A stretch of 13,306 nucleotides of DNA from JAWOJF01 sp046481785 (GTDB lineage Bacteria > Bacteroidota > Ignavibacteria > Ignavibacteriales > Ignavibacteriaceae): contig JAWOJF010000367.1 of NCBI GenBank assembly GCA_046481785.1, positions 1 to 13,306 on the forward strand, written 5' to 3'. Below the pieces are notes generated by a model, which saw only the letters and a program-made list of their open reading frames with translations, had not been told where the DNA came from and did not search any database. How positions within the stretch are numbered: position 1 is the first letter of the stretch; each line of letters opens with the position of its first letter. Of the stretch, positions 6,046 through 13,306 are shown piece after piece. A program made the position numbers and the translations under genes.

Positions 6046-8148
6046 TTATGCGGCAGCTTCCACTAACTCTTTTTTTGCATTTCTCGCAATTGCCATTTCA
6101 GTAACTGCAAGCAAAATTGCAATAATCAGGAATAACTTCCATAACTCAGAGCCGAACCTTGCCTGCAGAATAACCTCTGCCGGATCCTCTCCTTTATCTA
6201 CTTCAATAAATGTCCCTTTATAGTTAATCTTTGTAAGATAATCTTCAAATTCTCCCGCATTTAAGTATTCTGTATTTGACTCGCGCGCTTCTGTATTTAC
6301 CGAAAAATTATCGACTGCTTTTTCGCCTGAATAAACAAGGTAATTCCCGGTAAGGTTAGTATTATTATACGAAATGTAACTTCCACCCAGGCTTTCGGCA
6401 TTAAGAAATTCCTCAGTATTATCGGGCCGTTTAATTTTAATCTGCTGAAGTATAAGTCCGGATAAATTTATATCAATATCTGTCCCCGCATAATACTCTT
6501 CTTCCGGGCTATCCTTTGAGGCAAGATAAAAAACCGATTTATTAACTAAAGGAGCAAAAACACTTTTAAGAGGAAAACTGCTCCAGCTTAATGCAGGTGC
6601 AGATGCCAAAACGAATATTTTACCCTTCCCTTTTTTAAACTCACTCAAAAAGGAAGAGTTATCCATCAGCGTTATTATACTGATTCCACTCCCCCTTGTC
6701 TGCAGTTTGTAGTGCTTGTACACATCCGGAGACTCAATACTCTTTTTTTCCCTGTTTGAAAAAATATTCTGAAAAACAGGATGATTAAAATCAATAGTCT
6801 GAAAAGCTGAAGCACCTTCCAGCCTGTTAACCATGCCTGCCTCACCGGAAGCAGGTGGAAGGCCTATGCCTGTTAATAGACTGTTGAAGTCAGTATAATT
6901 ACTGTTTGAGCCCGGCATAAGTAATAAGCCGCCGCCGTTATTAACAAATGACTCTATCCTTTCTATTCCTGAAATATTTCCTGCTCCAATAATTACAAGT
7001 ACTTCATATTGAGATAAATTAACAGAAGAGAGCTGATTCAAATTCCTGGCGGATATTTTTAATGTGCTTTCATTATCAACAGCAGTTAATGCAAGTTGTA
7101 CAAACCTGGCATCTGCATTATTTTCAGTAAAAATTATAACCGGAATTTCCTCAGGAATATTAAGGCTGATGAAGTGCCTGTTATCCTGAAGAATATCATC
7201 ATCTTCTATTTCCGCAAATACATCTATCTGCCCGGCATCTTTTACAACTGCTTCCATATCAAGAACTACAGATTCCCCGGCATTGATTGTAACACTTTGC
7301 TGGGCACTTCTTTCTCCATTGATAAATAATGATACAACTCCGTTCGTCCATATCTGCTTAGAATAATTTGTTACCGTAACTTTAAAGCTAACAGGTTTAT
7401 CCTTTTCAAATATCTGTGTATTAAGTTTCAGCTCATCAATCCCGATATTAAAAACATCCTTACCGGCATAATTAAAGGCATATAGTTTTATCTTATCATG
7501 TAACAGTTCGCTTAAATCTGAAAACGGCTGTCCGTCTGCCAGGCCTGTGGACTGAAAATCAGACAGCAGGTATATTTCTTTATTAAAATTATCAGATTTG
7601 CCAAGTAAATCAGCAGCCTTAACAATTGCGTTATGTATATACCCGCTTGAATAGGATGGACTGATACCTGCAGCCTGCTTTGAGATCTCAGCCAGGTTAT
7701 TTGATAGTTCAATTTCTTCGCCAGAATTTGAAACCATAATAAGAGCCGCATCGTCTCCTTCCTGAAGCTGATTCATTAAATCCTTTAAAGTCTCTTTAGC
7801 CTGATTTAAATAAGAACCATTACCATCAATTACCGACATGCTGAAAGTATCATCAACAATAAAAACGGCAGATGTTTTTGCCGCAGATGTAGTTCCGCCA
7901 ATTGCCACACCCTCTAAGGTTGGGCGTGCAAATGCAAATACTAGAAACAGGATTATTGCCACTCTTAAAGCAAGCAGAAGCCATTGCTTTATTTTTATCT
8001 TCCTTATTTTATTCTTTTGAAGTTCTTTCAGGAAAGCCAGTGTGCTGAATTCAACCTTTTTTAATTTTCTCAGATTTAAAAGATGAATAAGGATCGGAAT
8101 TGAGGCTGCAATTAAACCAAGTAATACTGCCGGATTAAGAAATATCAT
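6046..8148 (-). CDS. BatA-domain, von Willebrand factor A membrane protein
   Basis: This 700-residue membrane protein starts with the BatA two-hairpin module: membrane segments at about 5-25 and 55-74 joined by a basic loop (LRKLKK...NKIRKIKIKQW). A vWA domain follows from about residue 94, with a metal-site motif D99-D-T101-F-S103 (Thr where Ser is usual) and LLSDFQSTGL (194-203). The middle region looks like an immunoglobulin-type fold (CARDB-like, about 235-320). It is followed by a glutamine-amidotransferase-like region, recognisable from strand EVLVIIGAG and from FVNNGGGLLLMPGS. A last membrane helix lies at about 671-687, ahead of a short charged tail. Such proteins are common in Bacteroidota and relatives, often near MoxR and DUF58 genes; here it stands alone. 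Its role is unproven, probably a periplasmic scaffold or aerotolerance-related complex. The start at 8148 has only a weak purine-rich ribosome site. Confidence 0.88.
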   Translation of the reverse strand: MIFLNPAVLLGLIAASIPILIHLLNLRKLKKVEFSTLAFLKELQKNKIRKIKIKQWLLLALRVAIILFLVFAFARPTLEGVAIGGTTSAAKTSAVFIVDDTFSMSVIDGNGSYLNQAKETLKDLMNQLQEGDDAALIMVSNSGEEIELSNNLAEISKQAAGISPSYSSGYIHNAIVKAADLLGKSDNFNKEIYLLSDFQSTGLADGQPFSDLSELLHDKIKLYAFNYAGKDVFNIGIDELKLNTQIFEKDKPVSFKVTVTNYSKQIWTNGVVSLFINGERSAQQSVTINAGESVVLDMEAVVKDAGQIDVFAEIEDDDILQDNRHFISLNIPEEIPVIIFTENNADARFVQLALTAVDNESTLKISARNLNQLSSVNLSQYEVLVIIGAGNISGIERIESFVNNGGGLLLMPGSNSNYTDFNSLLTGIGLPPASGEAGMVNRLEGASAFQTIDFNHPVFQNIFSNREKKSIESPDVYKHYKLQTRGSGISIITLMDNSSFLSEFKKGKGKIFVLASAPALSWSSFPLKSVFAPLVNKSVFYLASKDSPEEEYYAGTDIDINLSGLILQQIKIKRPDNTEEFLNAESLGGSYISYNNTNLTGNYLVYSGEKAVDNFSVNTEARESNTEYLNAGEFEDYLTKINYKGTFIEVDKGEDPAEVILQARFGSELWKLFLIIAILLAVTEMAIARNAKKELVEAAA

Positions 8149-8374
8149 TTACTTACTTTTTAAATTCTTTTCAAATAAAATAACAAGAAATTGAACAGAA
8201 TACTATATAGTTGTGATGGGTAAAAAGTTCCATTAAATTATACTTGCGCTGTATGGTAGTCATTATATTCACATAGGTTCACTTGCCGAAGAATATTCCG
8301 ATCTAATCCAGATTGTCCAACTAACATAAATATTCGTTATTTTTATCTAATAAAATAACTAATACCCTGATAAA
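8149..8374. promoter_or_regulatory. Divergent intergenic region between BatA/vWA gene and glycosyltransferase operon
   Basis: This 226-bp spacer must hold promoters for both directions because the genes on each side point away from it. I see no clear consensus. The best minus-strand candidate is TTGGAC, a 17-base spacer and AATATT within about 8290-8320, which is a weak match to a sigma-70 promoter. There is no strong hairpin or repeat. Confidence 0.35.
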
Positions 8375-9358
8375 ATGAATTTTTGCACTCTTTTTGATAC
8401 TCATTACCTTTCACGCGGTTTGGCTTTATACTACTCCCTTGAACAGCATTGCGGGGAGTTTCATCTATACATTTTTGCATTTAATAATAAATGCTATAAT
8501 GTTCTTAAAGAACTGAATCTGCCTAACGCCACTATAATATCACTTAAAGAATTTGAAGACAAAGAATTATTAAATGTAAAACCGGGACGTACAATAGCAG
8601 AATATTGCTGGACTTCCACATCATCCACAATATTATATGTGCTTGAAAAGTATAAGGTTGAAAGCTGCACTTACCTTGATGCCGATCTTTTCTTTTATTC
8701 TTCTCCCTTTCCAATATTTGATGAGATGGGAGATAATTCTATATTAATTACTGAACACCGGTATTCGCCTAAGTATAATAAAGAAGTAAAAAGTGGCAAG
8801 TATTGTGTCCAGTTTGTTACCTTCAGGAATGATGAACGCGGCCTTAAGGCATTAAAATGGTGGCGGGAAAGATGTATTGAGTGGTGCTATGACCGTTTTG
8901 AGGATGGTAAGTTTGGTGATCAGCTTTATCTTGATGACTGGACTGAAAGATTTGAGGGCGTTCATGTTTTACAGCACCCGGGCGGCGGTCTTGCTGCATG
9001 GAATGTTCAGCAGTATGATTTTGCTTATCAGAATGAAAATATAACCGGGGTTGAAAAAACATCCGGTAAAAGTTTTGATGTAATTTTTTATCATTTCCAT
9101 TATTTAAGATTTTATAATAACGGTAAGATCGAACTCGGCAGAAGAACATTAACTGAAAACGTATTTAATATTTTTTACAGGCCGTATATACAGAAATTAG
9201 ATGAACTGAAAGAAAATATCGGGCAGATCGATAATTCTTTTGATCCTCACGGCGCAGGAACACAGCCTTTTAGCTGGAAAACTCCGATTTTATTTTTTTA
9301 TAGAAAACTTAAAGGAGTTTATAATATCTTTGATAAGAATAAATTTTTGGGATATTAA
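8375..9358 (+). CDS. GT-A type glycosyltransferase
   Basis: A 327-residue protein without a signal peptide or membrane helix. The opening MNFCTLFDTHYLSRGLALYYSL resembles the first strand and helix of GT-A nucleotide-sugar transferases of the GT8-like type. The metal-binding DxD motif is D102-A-D104 in TYLDADLFFYSSP. Further family-like segments are FGDQLYLDDW (180-189) and HPGGGLAAWN (201-210), followed by FYHFHYLRF (238-246) near the end of the catalytic domain. It is the first gene of a three-gene block, and its TAA overlaps the next ATG (TAATG at 9356-9360). This suggests that it uses the amino sugar made by the two following genes, or builds the same glycan; donor and acceptor are not known. 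No Shine-Dalgarno is clear before the ATG at 8375. Confidence 0.85.
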   Translation: MNFCTLFDTHYLSRGLALYYSLEQHCGEFHLYIFAFNNKCYNVLKELNLPNATIISLKEFEDKELLNVKPGRTIAEYCWTSTSSTILYVLEKYKVESCTYLDADLFFYSSPFPIFDEMGDNSILITEHRYSPKYNKEVKSGKYCVQFVTFRNDERGLKALKWWRERCIEWCYDRFEDGKFGDQLYLDDWTERFEGVHVLQHPGGGLAAWNVQQYDFAYQNENITGVEKTSGKSFDVIFYHFHYLRFYNNGKIELGRRTLTENVFNIFYRPYIQKLDELKENIGQIDNSFDPHGAGTQPFSWKTPILFFYRKLKGVYNIFDKNKFLGY

Positions 9359-9723
9359 TGGCTCATATAATTAGTCTAAAAACTTTTGCGGAAAAGCGGG
9401 GAAATTTAACCGTTATTGAAAAGGAAATTCCTTTCGAAATAAAAAGATTATTTTACATATATGGGGTTGATGATTCTGTTAGAGGCGGACACCGGCATCA
9501 TAATACTGTACAGGCAGCAATCTGCATTCACGGAAGCTGTATTGTTTCAAACAATGACGGCATAAAGAAAGAGGATTTTTTACTCGATCATCCTTCAAAG
9601 TGTTTAATACTTGAGACAAAGGACTGGCATACCATGCACCACTTTACGCCTGATGCTGTCCTTCTTGTTCTTGCCTCTACCAATTTTGATTCTTCTGATT
9701 ATATTTTTGAGGAATATAAATGA
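9358..9723 (+). CDS. dTDP-4-oxo-6-deoxy-D-glucose 3,4-ketoisomerase, FdtA/QdtA family
   Basis: This is a small single-domain cupin (121 residues) of the FdtA/QdtA/WxcM-like type. Such enzymes move the keto group of dTDP-4-keto-6-deoxyglucose to C3, giving the substrate for 3-amination. Supporting motifs are RGNLTVIE (14-21), IPFEIKRLFYIYGV (24-37), RGGHRHH (42-48; H45 and H47 are at the positions of the catalytic histidines of FdtA), CIHGSC (56-61) and the tail VLASTNFDSSDYI (104-116), typical of the family. It overlaps the preceding gene by 1 bp and the aminotransferase after it by 4 bp (ATGA at 9720-9723). Whether the product has the galacto (FdtA) or gluco (QdtA) configuration cannot be read from these residues. 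Confidence 0.9.
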   Translation: MAHIISLKTFAEKRGNLTVIEKEIPFEIKRLFYIYGVDDSVRGGHRHHNTVQAAICIHGSCIVSNNDGIKKEDFLLDHPSKCLILETKDWHTMHHFTPDAVLLVLASTNFDSSDYIFEEYK

Positions 9724-10802
9724 TCTTTTATGAAAACCTGGCAAAGGTAAATAAATCCTTTTTCGAAGATTATAAAAAATCTTTTGATGAAACTTTAAAT
9801 AATGGTTGGTATATCCTGGGACAAAATGTAAAAAACTTTGAAGATGAGTTTGCCAAATATCTTAATGCCGGATATTGTGTTGGCGTTGCGTCAGGACTTG
9901 ATGCCTTATTATTAAGCCTTAAGGTATTTAATTTTGAAAAAGAGAGCGAAGTAATAACCCCTTCCAACACATACATTGCCACTATTATTTCAATACTACA
10001 GGCAGGATTAAAACCGGTACTGGTTGAGCCGGATATTAATACTTACAACATTGATCCCAAAAAAATTGAAGAAAAGATTACCCCAAGGACAAAAGCCTTA
10101 ATGATTGTTCACCTTTATGGTAAACCATGCAATATGGACCCGATACTGAATATCTGTAATACCTATAACCTGGAATTAATTGAGGACTGCGCGCAATCGC
10201 ATGGGGCAAAATATAAAGGCAAAATGACAGGTACCTTTGGCGTATTTGGTGCATGGAGTTTTTATCCTACTAAAAACCTTGGGGCTCTTGGTGATGCCGG
10301 TGCTGTAACAACTAATGATAATCAGCTTGCCGAAGATATAAAAATGTACCGGAATTATGGCTCAAAGGTTAAATATTACAATGAGGTGATCGGCTATAAT
10401 TCCCGGCTTGATGAAGTACAGGCAGGATTTCTTTCCGTAAAACTAAAAAGCCTGAATAGAATTAATGAACACAAAAGACAATTAGCAAAAATATATCATG
10501 AGAATTTAAAAGAAGATTTCATTAAACCGGTTGTTGATGACGATTATTACGATGTATATCATATATATAATATCCGTCACCCTAAACGGGATGATCTGAA
10601 AGAATACTTGTTAAAGAATGATATAAAAACAGATGTCCACTACCCGGTTCCCCCGGAAAAACAGGCTGCTATGCATGAAATTATTGAGGGTGAATACCCA
10701 ATTTCGGAAGAGATACATAAAACAACCTTAAGCCTTCCGGTATCATACGGACACACAGAGGATGATATTCACCGCGTGATTGAAGTAATGAATAAGTTTT
10801 AA
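9720..10802 (+). CDS. DegT/DnrJ/EryC1/StrS PLP-dependent sugar aminotransferase, FdtB/QdtB-like
   Basis: This 360-residue aminotransferase belongs to the sugar-aminotransferase family. With the preceding ketoisomerase it would make dTDP-3-amino-3,6-dideoxy-hexose (Fuc3N or Qui3N type), using an amino acid as amino donor. Landmarks are the GWYILGQNVKNFEDEFA segment (29-45), SGLDAL (58-63) contacting PLP phosphate, TPSNTYIAT (80-88), EDCAQSHGA (155-163, with D156 pairing with the pyridine nitrogen) and K185 in FYPTKNLGALGDAG as the Schiff-base lysine. YNSRLDEVQAGFL and DVHYPVPPEKQ in the C-terminal half are also typical. It is full length for the family. The gene is coupled by ATGA to the ketoisomerase. 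The acetyltransferase that usually completes this pathway (FdtC/QdtC) is absent; the next gene is on the opposite strand, 29 bp after the stop. Confidence 0.92.
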   Translation: MIFYENLAKVNKSFFEDYKKSFDETLNNGWYILGQNVKNFEDEFAKYLNAGYCVGVASGLDALLLSLKVFNFEKESEVITPSNTYIATIISILQAGLKPVLVEPDINTYNIDPKKIEEKITPRTKALMIVHLYGKPCNMDPILNICNTYNLELIEDCAQSHGAKYKGKMTGTFGVFGAWSFYPTKNLGALGDAGAVTTNDNQLAEDIKMYRNYGSKVKYYNEVIGYNSRLDEVQAGFLSVKLKSLNRINEHKRQLAKIYHENLKEDFIKPVVDDDYYDVYHIYNIRHPKRDDLKEYLLKNDIKTDVHYPVPPEKQAAMHEIIEGEYPISEEIHKTTLSLPVSYGHTEDDIHRVIEVMNKF

Positions 10803-10831
10803 TATTTCAGTCAATCATTCTTGGTGTAATA

Positions 10832-12094
10832 CTATATATCTATGATCTCTGCCAGTTCACCGGCAATACTTTCCCGGTTAAATCTTTTAATTGCATTAAT
10901 ATCACGGTTAAATCTATCAGAATGTTCAAAAAATTCTTCTCCTGATTCATCATATCCAAACATCATACCGGCATTAGTATCTTTTAGTATTTTTTTAACT
11001 TCTTCGTTATCGTCACCAAAAGCAATAACGGGCCTGCCTGTTCTTAAATACTCAAAAAGCTTTCCGGGAACATGCCGTTTTTCTGTTGAACATACCAGCA
11101 GATATGTTGCTTTTGCCAGTTCACTCAGCATTTCATTGTATGGAAGAAAACCTAAATACTCTGTTGAATCAAGTAACCCATTTTCTTTAAACTCATTAAT
11201 AATACCGGGACTTACGGATCCGATAAATTTTATTTTGAGATTCCGTCCGCCGTCTATCTCTTTTTTTAGCTGTTTCCAGAATTTTTTTGGATTCTGATAA
11301 TCAAAGATATTCCCGGCATGAACAAGTATCTCTTCATTACTGCTGGTTACAAAATTTATATCGCTGAATTCCTCTTCATCGTAGCCCCAGTACAAAACAT
11401 GAGATTTATCTTTAAGAAAATTATATTTGCCAGTATAATCTTCCTGTGTTGATTGGTTAATAAATATAACTGCCTTTGCATTATTAAGTACTTTTTTCTC
11501 AAGGTAAGCATCAATAGCTTTTGTGGCTGCACTGCGTTTAAATCCCTGGTAATACACAATATCAGTCCAGGGATCAATAAAAACAGGGAAATGGGGGATA
11601 TTATATTTTTTGCTAAGTCTCATTCCAATCAAATGGGCAGTGTGAGGAGGCCCTATTGAAATCACAGCATTGTGGGGATTTTTTTTCAGAAATTTTTTAC
11701 CATCATTTATCGCCGGGAAAAACCACCCTGCCCTTGCATCAGGAATAAACAGGTTCATCCTTATCCATATAGAAACCCTGTGGGCGAGACTTTTATTTGT
11801 CATGGAAATGGTTTCTGAAGGGACTAATATTTCATCTTTACCTTTACCTAAAAACTTTTTATATAAATCGAAAGGTTCAATTGAGTTTGTTTTTATTACT
11901 TTAACATCGTTCGAAATTTCTTTTAACAGGGATTCATCCTTGTGAGAAAAGATATCTTTTTTTGCAGTAAGTACCGAAGGCTGCCACCCAAATTTGGGAA
12001 GATGTTTAATAATTTTTAGCGGCCAGTGAATGGAAGCCTTGCCGGAAGGCGGCCAGTAATATGTAACGAATAATACTTTTTTAGTATTTACCAT
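10832..12094 (-). CDS. GT-B (GT4-like) glycosyltransferase
   Basis: A 420-residue cytosolic or peripheral-membrane glycosyltransferase. The N-terminal Rossmann domain opens with VLFVTYYWPPSGKAS (7-21), the usual acceptor-side glycine loop. The segment VISIGPPHTAHLIGMRLSKK (144-163) and FIDPWTD (172-178) follow. The donor-binding domain begins near EILVHAGNIFDYQNP (255-269) and carries PGKLFEYLRTGRPVIAFG (343-360), the EX-type nucleotide-sugar signature with E348. This fits GT4-like enzymes that extend surface polysaccharide or glycolipid. An AGAAGAG precedes the ATG at 12094. It converges with the amino-sugar trio and diverges from the polyketide synthase, so it has its own promoter. It could act in the same glycan pathway, but the link rests on proximity. 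Acceptor and donor are unknown. Confidence 0.87.
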   Translation of the reverse strand: MVNTKKVLFVTYYWPPSGKASIHWPLKIIKHLPKFGWQPSVLTAKKDIFSHKDESLLKEISNDVKVIKTNSIEPFDLYKKFLGKGKDEILVPSETISMTNKSLAHRVSIWIRMNLFIPDARAGWFFPAINDGKKFLKKNPHNAVISIGPPHTAHLIGMRLSKKYNIPHFPVFIDPWTDIVYYQGFKRSAATKAIDAYLEKKVLNNAKAVIFINQSTQEDYTGKYNFLKDKSHVLYWGYDEEEFSDINFVTSSNEEILVHAGNIFDYQNPKKFWKQLKKEIDGGRNLKIKFIGSVSPGIINEFKENGLLDSTEYLGFLPYNEMLSELAKATYLLVCSTEKRHVPGKLFEYLRTGRPVIAFGDDNEEVKKILKDTNAGMMFGYDESGEEFFEHSDRFNRDINAIKRFNRESIAGELAEIIDI

Positions 12095-12246
12095 GTCTCT
12101 TCTATTTGCAGAATCATATATCAGTTATACAACAGAGCCAATAAATATTTAGTCAAATTTATCAATTAAAAAGTGTAATTTGAAACCCGGCACACTAAAA
12201 CTTTACAAGTCCTGATATATTAATCCTACATTTTTACAGGAAAATT
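12095..12246. promoter_or_regulatory. Divergent intergenic region between GT-B glycosyltransferase and type III PKS
   Basis: The 152-bp spacer should contain two divergent promoters. No consensus pair stands out. A 7-bp inverted repeat, TCAAATT (12153-12159) and AATTTGA (12177-12183), lies near the middle and could be an operator, but is short enough to be chance. Confidence 0.3.
12238..12241 (+). promoter_or_regulatory. Shine-Dalgarno sequence of the type III PKS
   Basis: AGGA lies 5 nt before the ATG at 12247. Going upstream in the same frame there is no other ATG, GTG or TTG before a TAA at 12196-12198, so this start is well supported. Confidence 0.65.
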
Positions 12247-13306
12247 ATGCTGATAGATATAGCAACTGCTAACCCTCCTTTTAAAGTATTACAGGAAAAA
12301 GCGGCGGAAGAGTTAAAGAAAAGAATGGCAGTGCAGCCTGTAACCGCAAGGTTAATTGACATAGCCTCATCTCACTCCGGAATAGACACCCGTTTTATTG
12401 TTGTTCCCGATGCTGAAACAGAAGCAATGAAAAAGTTTTACTCCGTTGAAGGTAACTATGTTAATCCAGGTACACAGGCAAGAATGGACGAATATGAGAA
12501 ATGGGCTAAAGAATTAAGTAAAGAAGCTGTAAGGAAGATCTTAAATGAAAATAATTTTAGTGCCAAAAATATCCATCGATTAATTACAATTTCATGTACC
12601 GGCTTTTTTGCCCCGGGCATGGATTATTATCTTATTGAAGAATTTAACATCCCCCGCAGTGTTAAAAGAACAAATATAGGTTTTATGGGCTGCGCTGCTT
12701 CCATTATAGGATTTAATTCAGTAATTGAAGCAATGAATTCCGCAAATGGAAATACTGTTAATACTCTTTTAGTATCATTAGAACTATGCAGTCTTCATTT
12801 ACAAACAGAAGCAACCCGTGACAACATACTTGCCAATATGATTTTTGCTGACGGTTGCGCAGCAGCTCTTTTTTCCAATGCAGGAGAGTATCAGAATAAA
12901 TCGACGTTTACTTTGATGGCAACTGAGTCAATATTGTTCGATAACTCTTCTCAATTTATGGGATGGAAGATAGGCAATACAGGTTTTGAAATGATACTTT
13001 CTTCAGAACTTCCTAAAATCATCTTAAATGAAGCGGTGCCTTCTCTGTTATGTATGCTGGAAAAACACGGCTTAAACAGGAATAGTATTAAACATTGGGC
13101 GCTTCATCCCGGCGGAAGAGCAATTCTTGATTCGCTCAAAGATGGTCTGGGCTTATCCGAAGAAGAAATGCTCCCTTCACGTACAGTACTTAAAAACTAT
13201 GGCAATATGTCATCTGCTTCTATTCTTTATGTACTGAAAGAAATAATAGACAGTAAAAAAGTTAAGCCGGGTGAGATTTGTTGTGCGGTAGCTTTTGGTC
13301 CTGGGT
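12247..13306 (+). CDS. Type III polyketide synthase (chalcone/stilbene synthase-like), 3' end beyond window
   Basis: The open frame encodes 353 residues without a stop and continues past the window; family members are about 350-390 residues, so little is missing. It is a thiolase-fold homodimer that condenses an acyl-CoA starter with malonyl-CoA without an acyl carrier protein. The catalytic triad is intact: C149 in GFMGCAAS, H287 in ALHPGGRAI and N320 in NYGNMSSASI. The opening IATANPP (5-11) and the C-terminal AFGPG (349-353) match the family. Bacterial relatives of this type commonly make alkylpyrones, alkylresorcinols or alkylquinones; the starter unit is not predictable here. The next gene, outside the window, would help, since methyltransferases and oxidoreductases often follow. 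A good ribosome site supports the start. Confidence 0.93.
   Translation, partial: MLIDIATANPPFKVLQEKAAEELKKRMAVQPVTARLIDIASSHSGIDTRFIVVPDAETEAMKKFYSVEGNYVNPGTQARMDEYEKWAKELSKEAVRKILNENNFSAKNIHRLITISCTGFFAPGMDYYLIEEFNIPRSVKRTNIGFMGCAASIIGFNSVIEAMNSANGNTVNTLLVSLELCSLHLQTEATRDNILANMIFADGCAAALFSNAGEYQNKSTFTLMATESILFDNSSQFMGWKIGNTGFEMILSSELPKIILNEAVPSLLCMLEKHGLNRNSIKHWALHPGGRAILDSLKDGLGLSEEEMLPSRTVLKNYGNMSSASILYVLKEIIDSKKVKPGEICCAVAFGPG

Noticed and set aside
8238..8327. A 29-codon minus-strand frame (starting MLVGQSGLD) in the divergent spacer
   Set aside because: No ribosome site, no recognisable similarity and too short to separate from chance; it could be a decayed gene fragment, but nothing shows this.
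10803..10831. A possible terminator between the convergent aminotransferase and GT-B genes
   Set aside because: The 29-bp gap shows no convincing hairpin with a T-run on either strand.
10842..11297. A 151-residue plus-strand open frame
   Set aside because: It lies fully antisense to the well-supported GT-B glycosyltransferase, is rich in Ser and Leu as expected for an antisense shadow, and has no family motif.
12153..12183. A 7-bp inverted repeat as a regulator site for the polyketide synthase
   Set aside because: Short arms with a 17-base gap in AT-rich spacer are expected by chance; it is mentioned only under the intergenic region.

Overview
The window is AT-rich bacterial DNA, densely coding on both strands. 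It probably comes from the Bacteroidota/Chlorobiota/Ignavibacteriota group. That placement is an inference from the BatA-type N-terminus on a von Willebrand factor A protein, the FdtA/FdtB-type amino-sugar genes and the general character of the proteins. There is no rRNA or marker gene here to confirm it.

Left part (1-5874). The 3' end of a YfcE-type metallophosphoesterase (+ strand) runs into a small REP-associated tyrosine transposase (RAYT) element at about 164-762. This element has a perfect 30-bp palindrome at its left end, an imperfect relative at its right end and a third near-perfect copy inside the transposase reading frame. To its right, four genes lie on the minus strand and are transcribed towards it: hflX, an aromatic amino acid ammonia-lyase of the histidine ammonia-lyase family, rmuC, and a class I SAM methyltransferase. 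The first two overlap by 11 bp and the last two are 9 bp apart, so at least these pairs are probably co-transcribed. Their functions (ribosome-associated GTPase, ammonia-lyase, DNA maintenance, methyl transfer) do not form one obvious pathway.

Middle (5875-8374). A 700-residue membrane-anchored BatA/vWA protein stands alone on the minus strand. It is divergent from the next block across a 226-bp gap.

Right part (8375-13306). A tightly packed plus-strand trio encodes a GT-A-type glycosyltransferase, an FdtA/QdtA-type dTDP-4-oxo-6-deoxyhexose 3,4-ketoisomerase and an FdtB/QdtB-type PLP aminotransferase. The junctions are TAATG and ATGA. Together they would make a dTDP-3-amino-3,6-dideoxyhexose and probably transfer it, or another sugar, to a surface glycan. 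A GT-B glycosyltransferase converges on the trio from the opposite strand. Divergent from it, a type III polyketide synthase with an intact Cys-His-Asn triad starts at 12247 and runs off the end of the window.

No tRNA, rRNA, CRISPR array or convincing riboswitch was seen, and no gene-free stretch exceeds 300 bases. The most unusual items are the RAYT element (its palindromes supply stop codons to two genes and sit inside its own reading frame) and the ammonia-lyase, which has a Ser-Ser-Gly cofactor tripeptide and is not accompanied by histidine-degradation genes.
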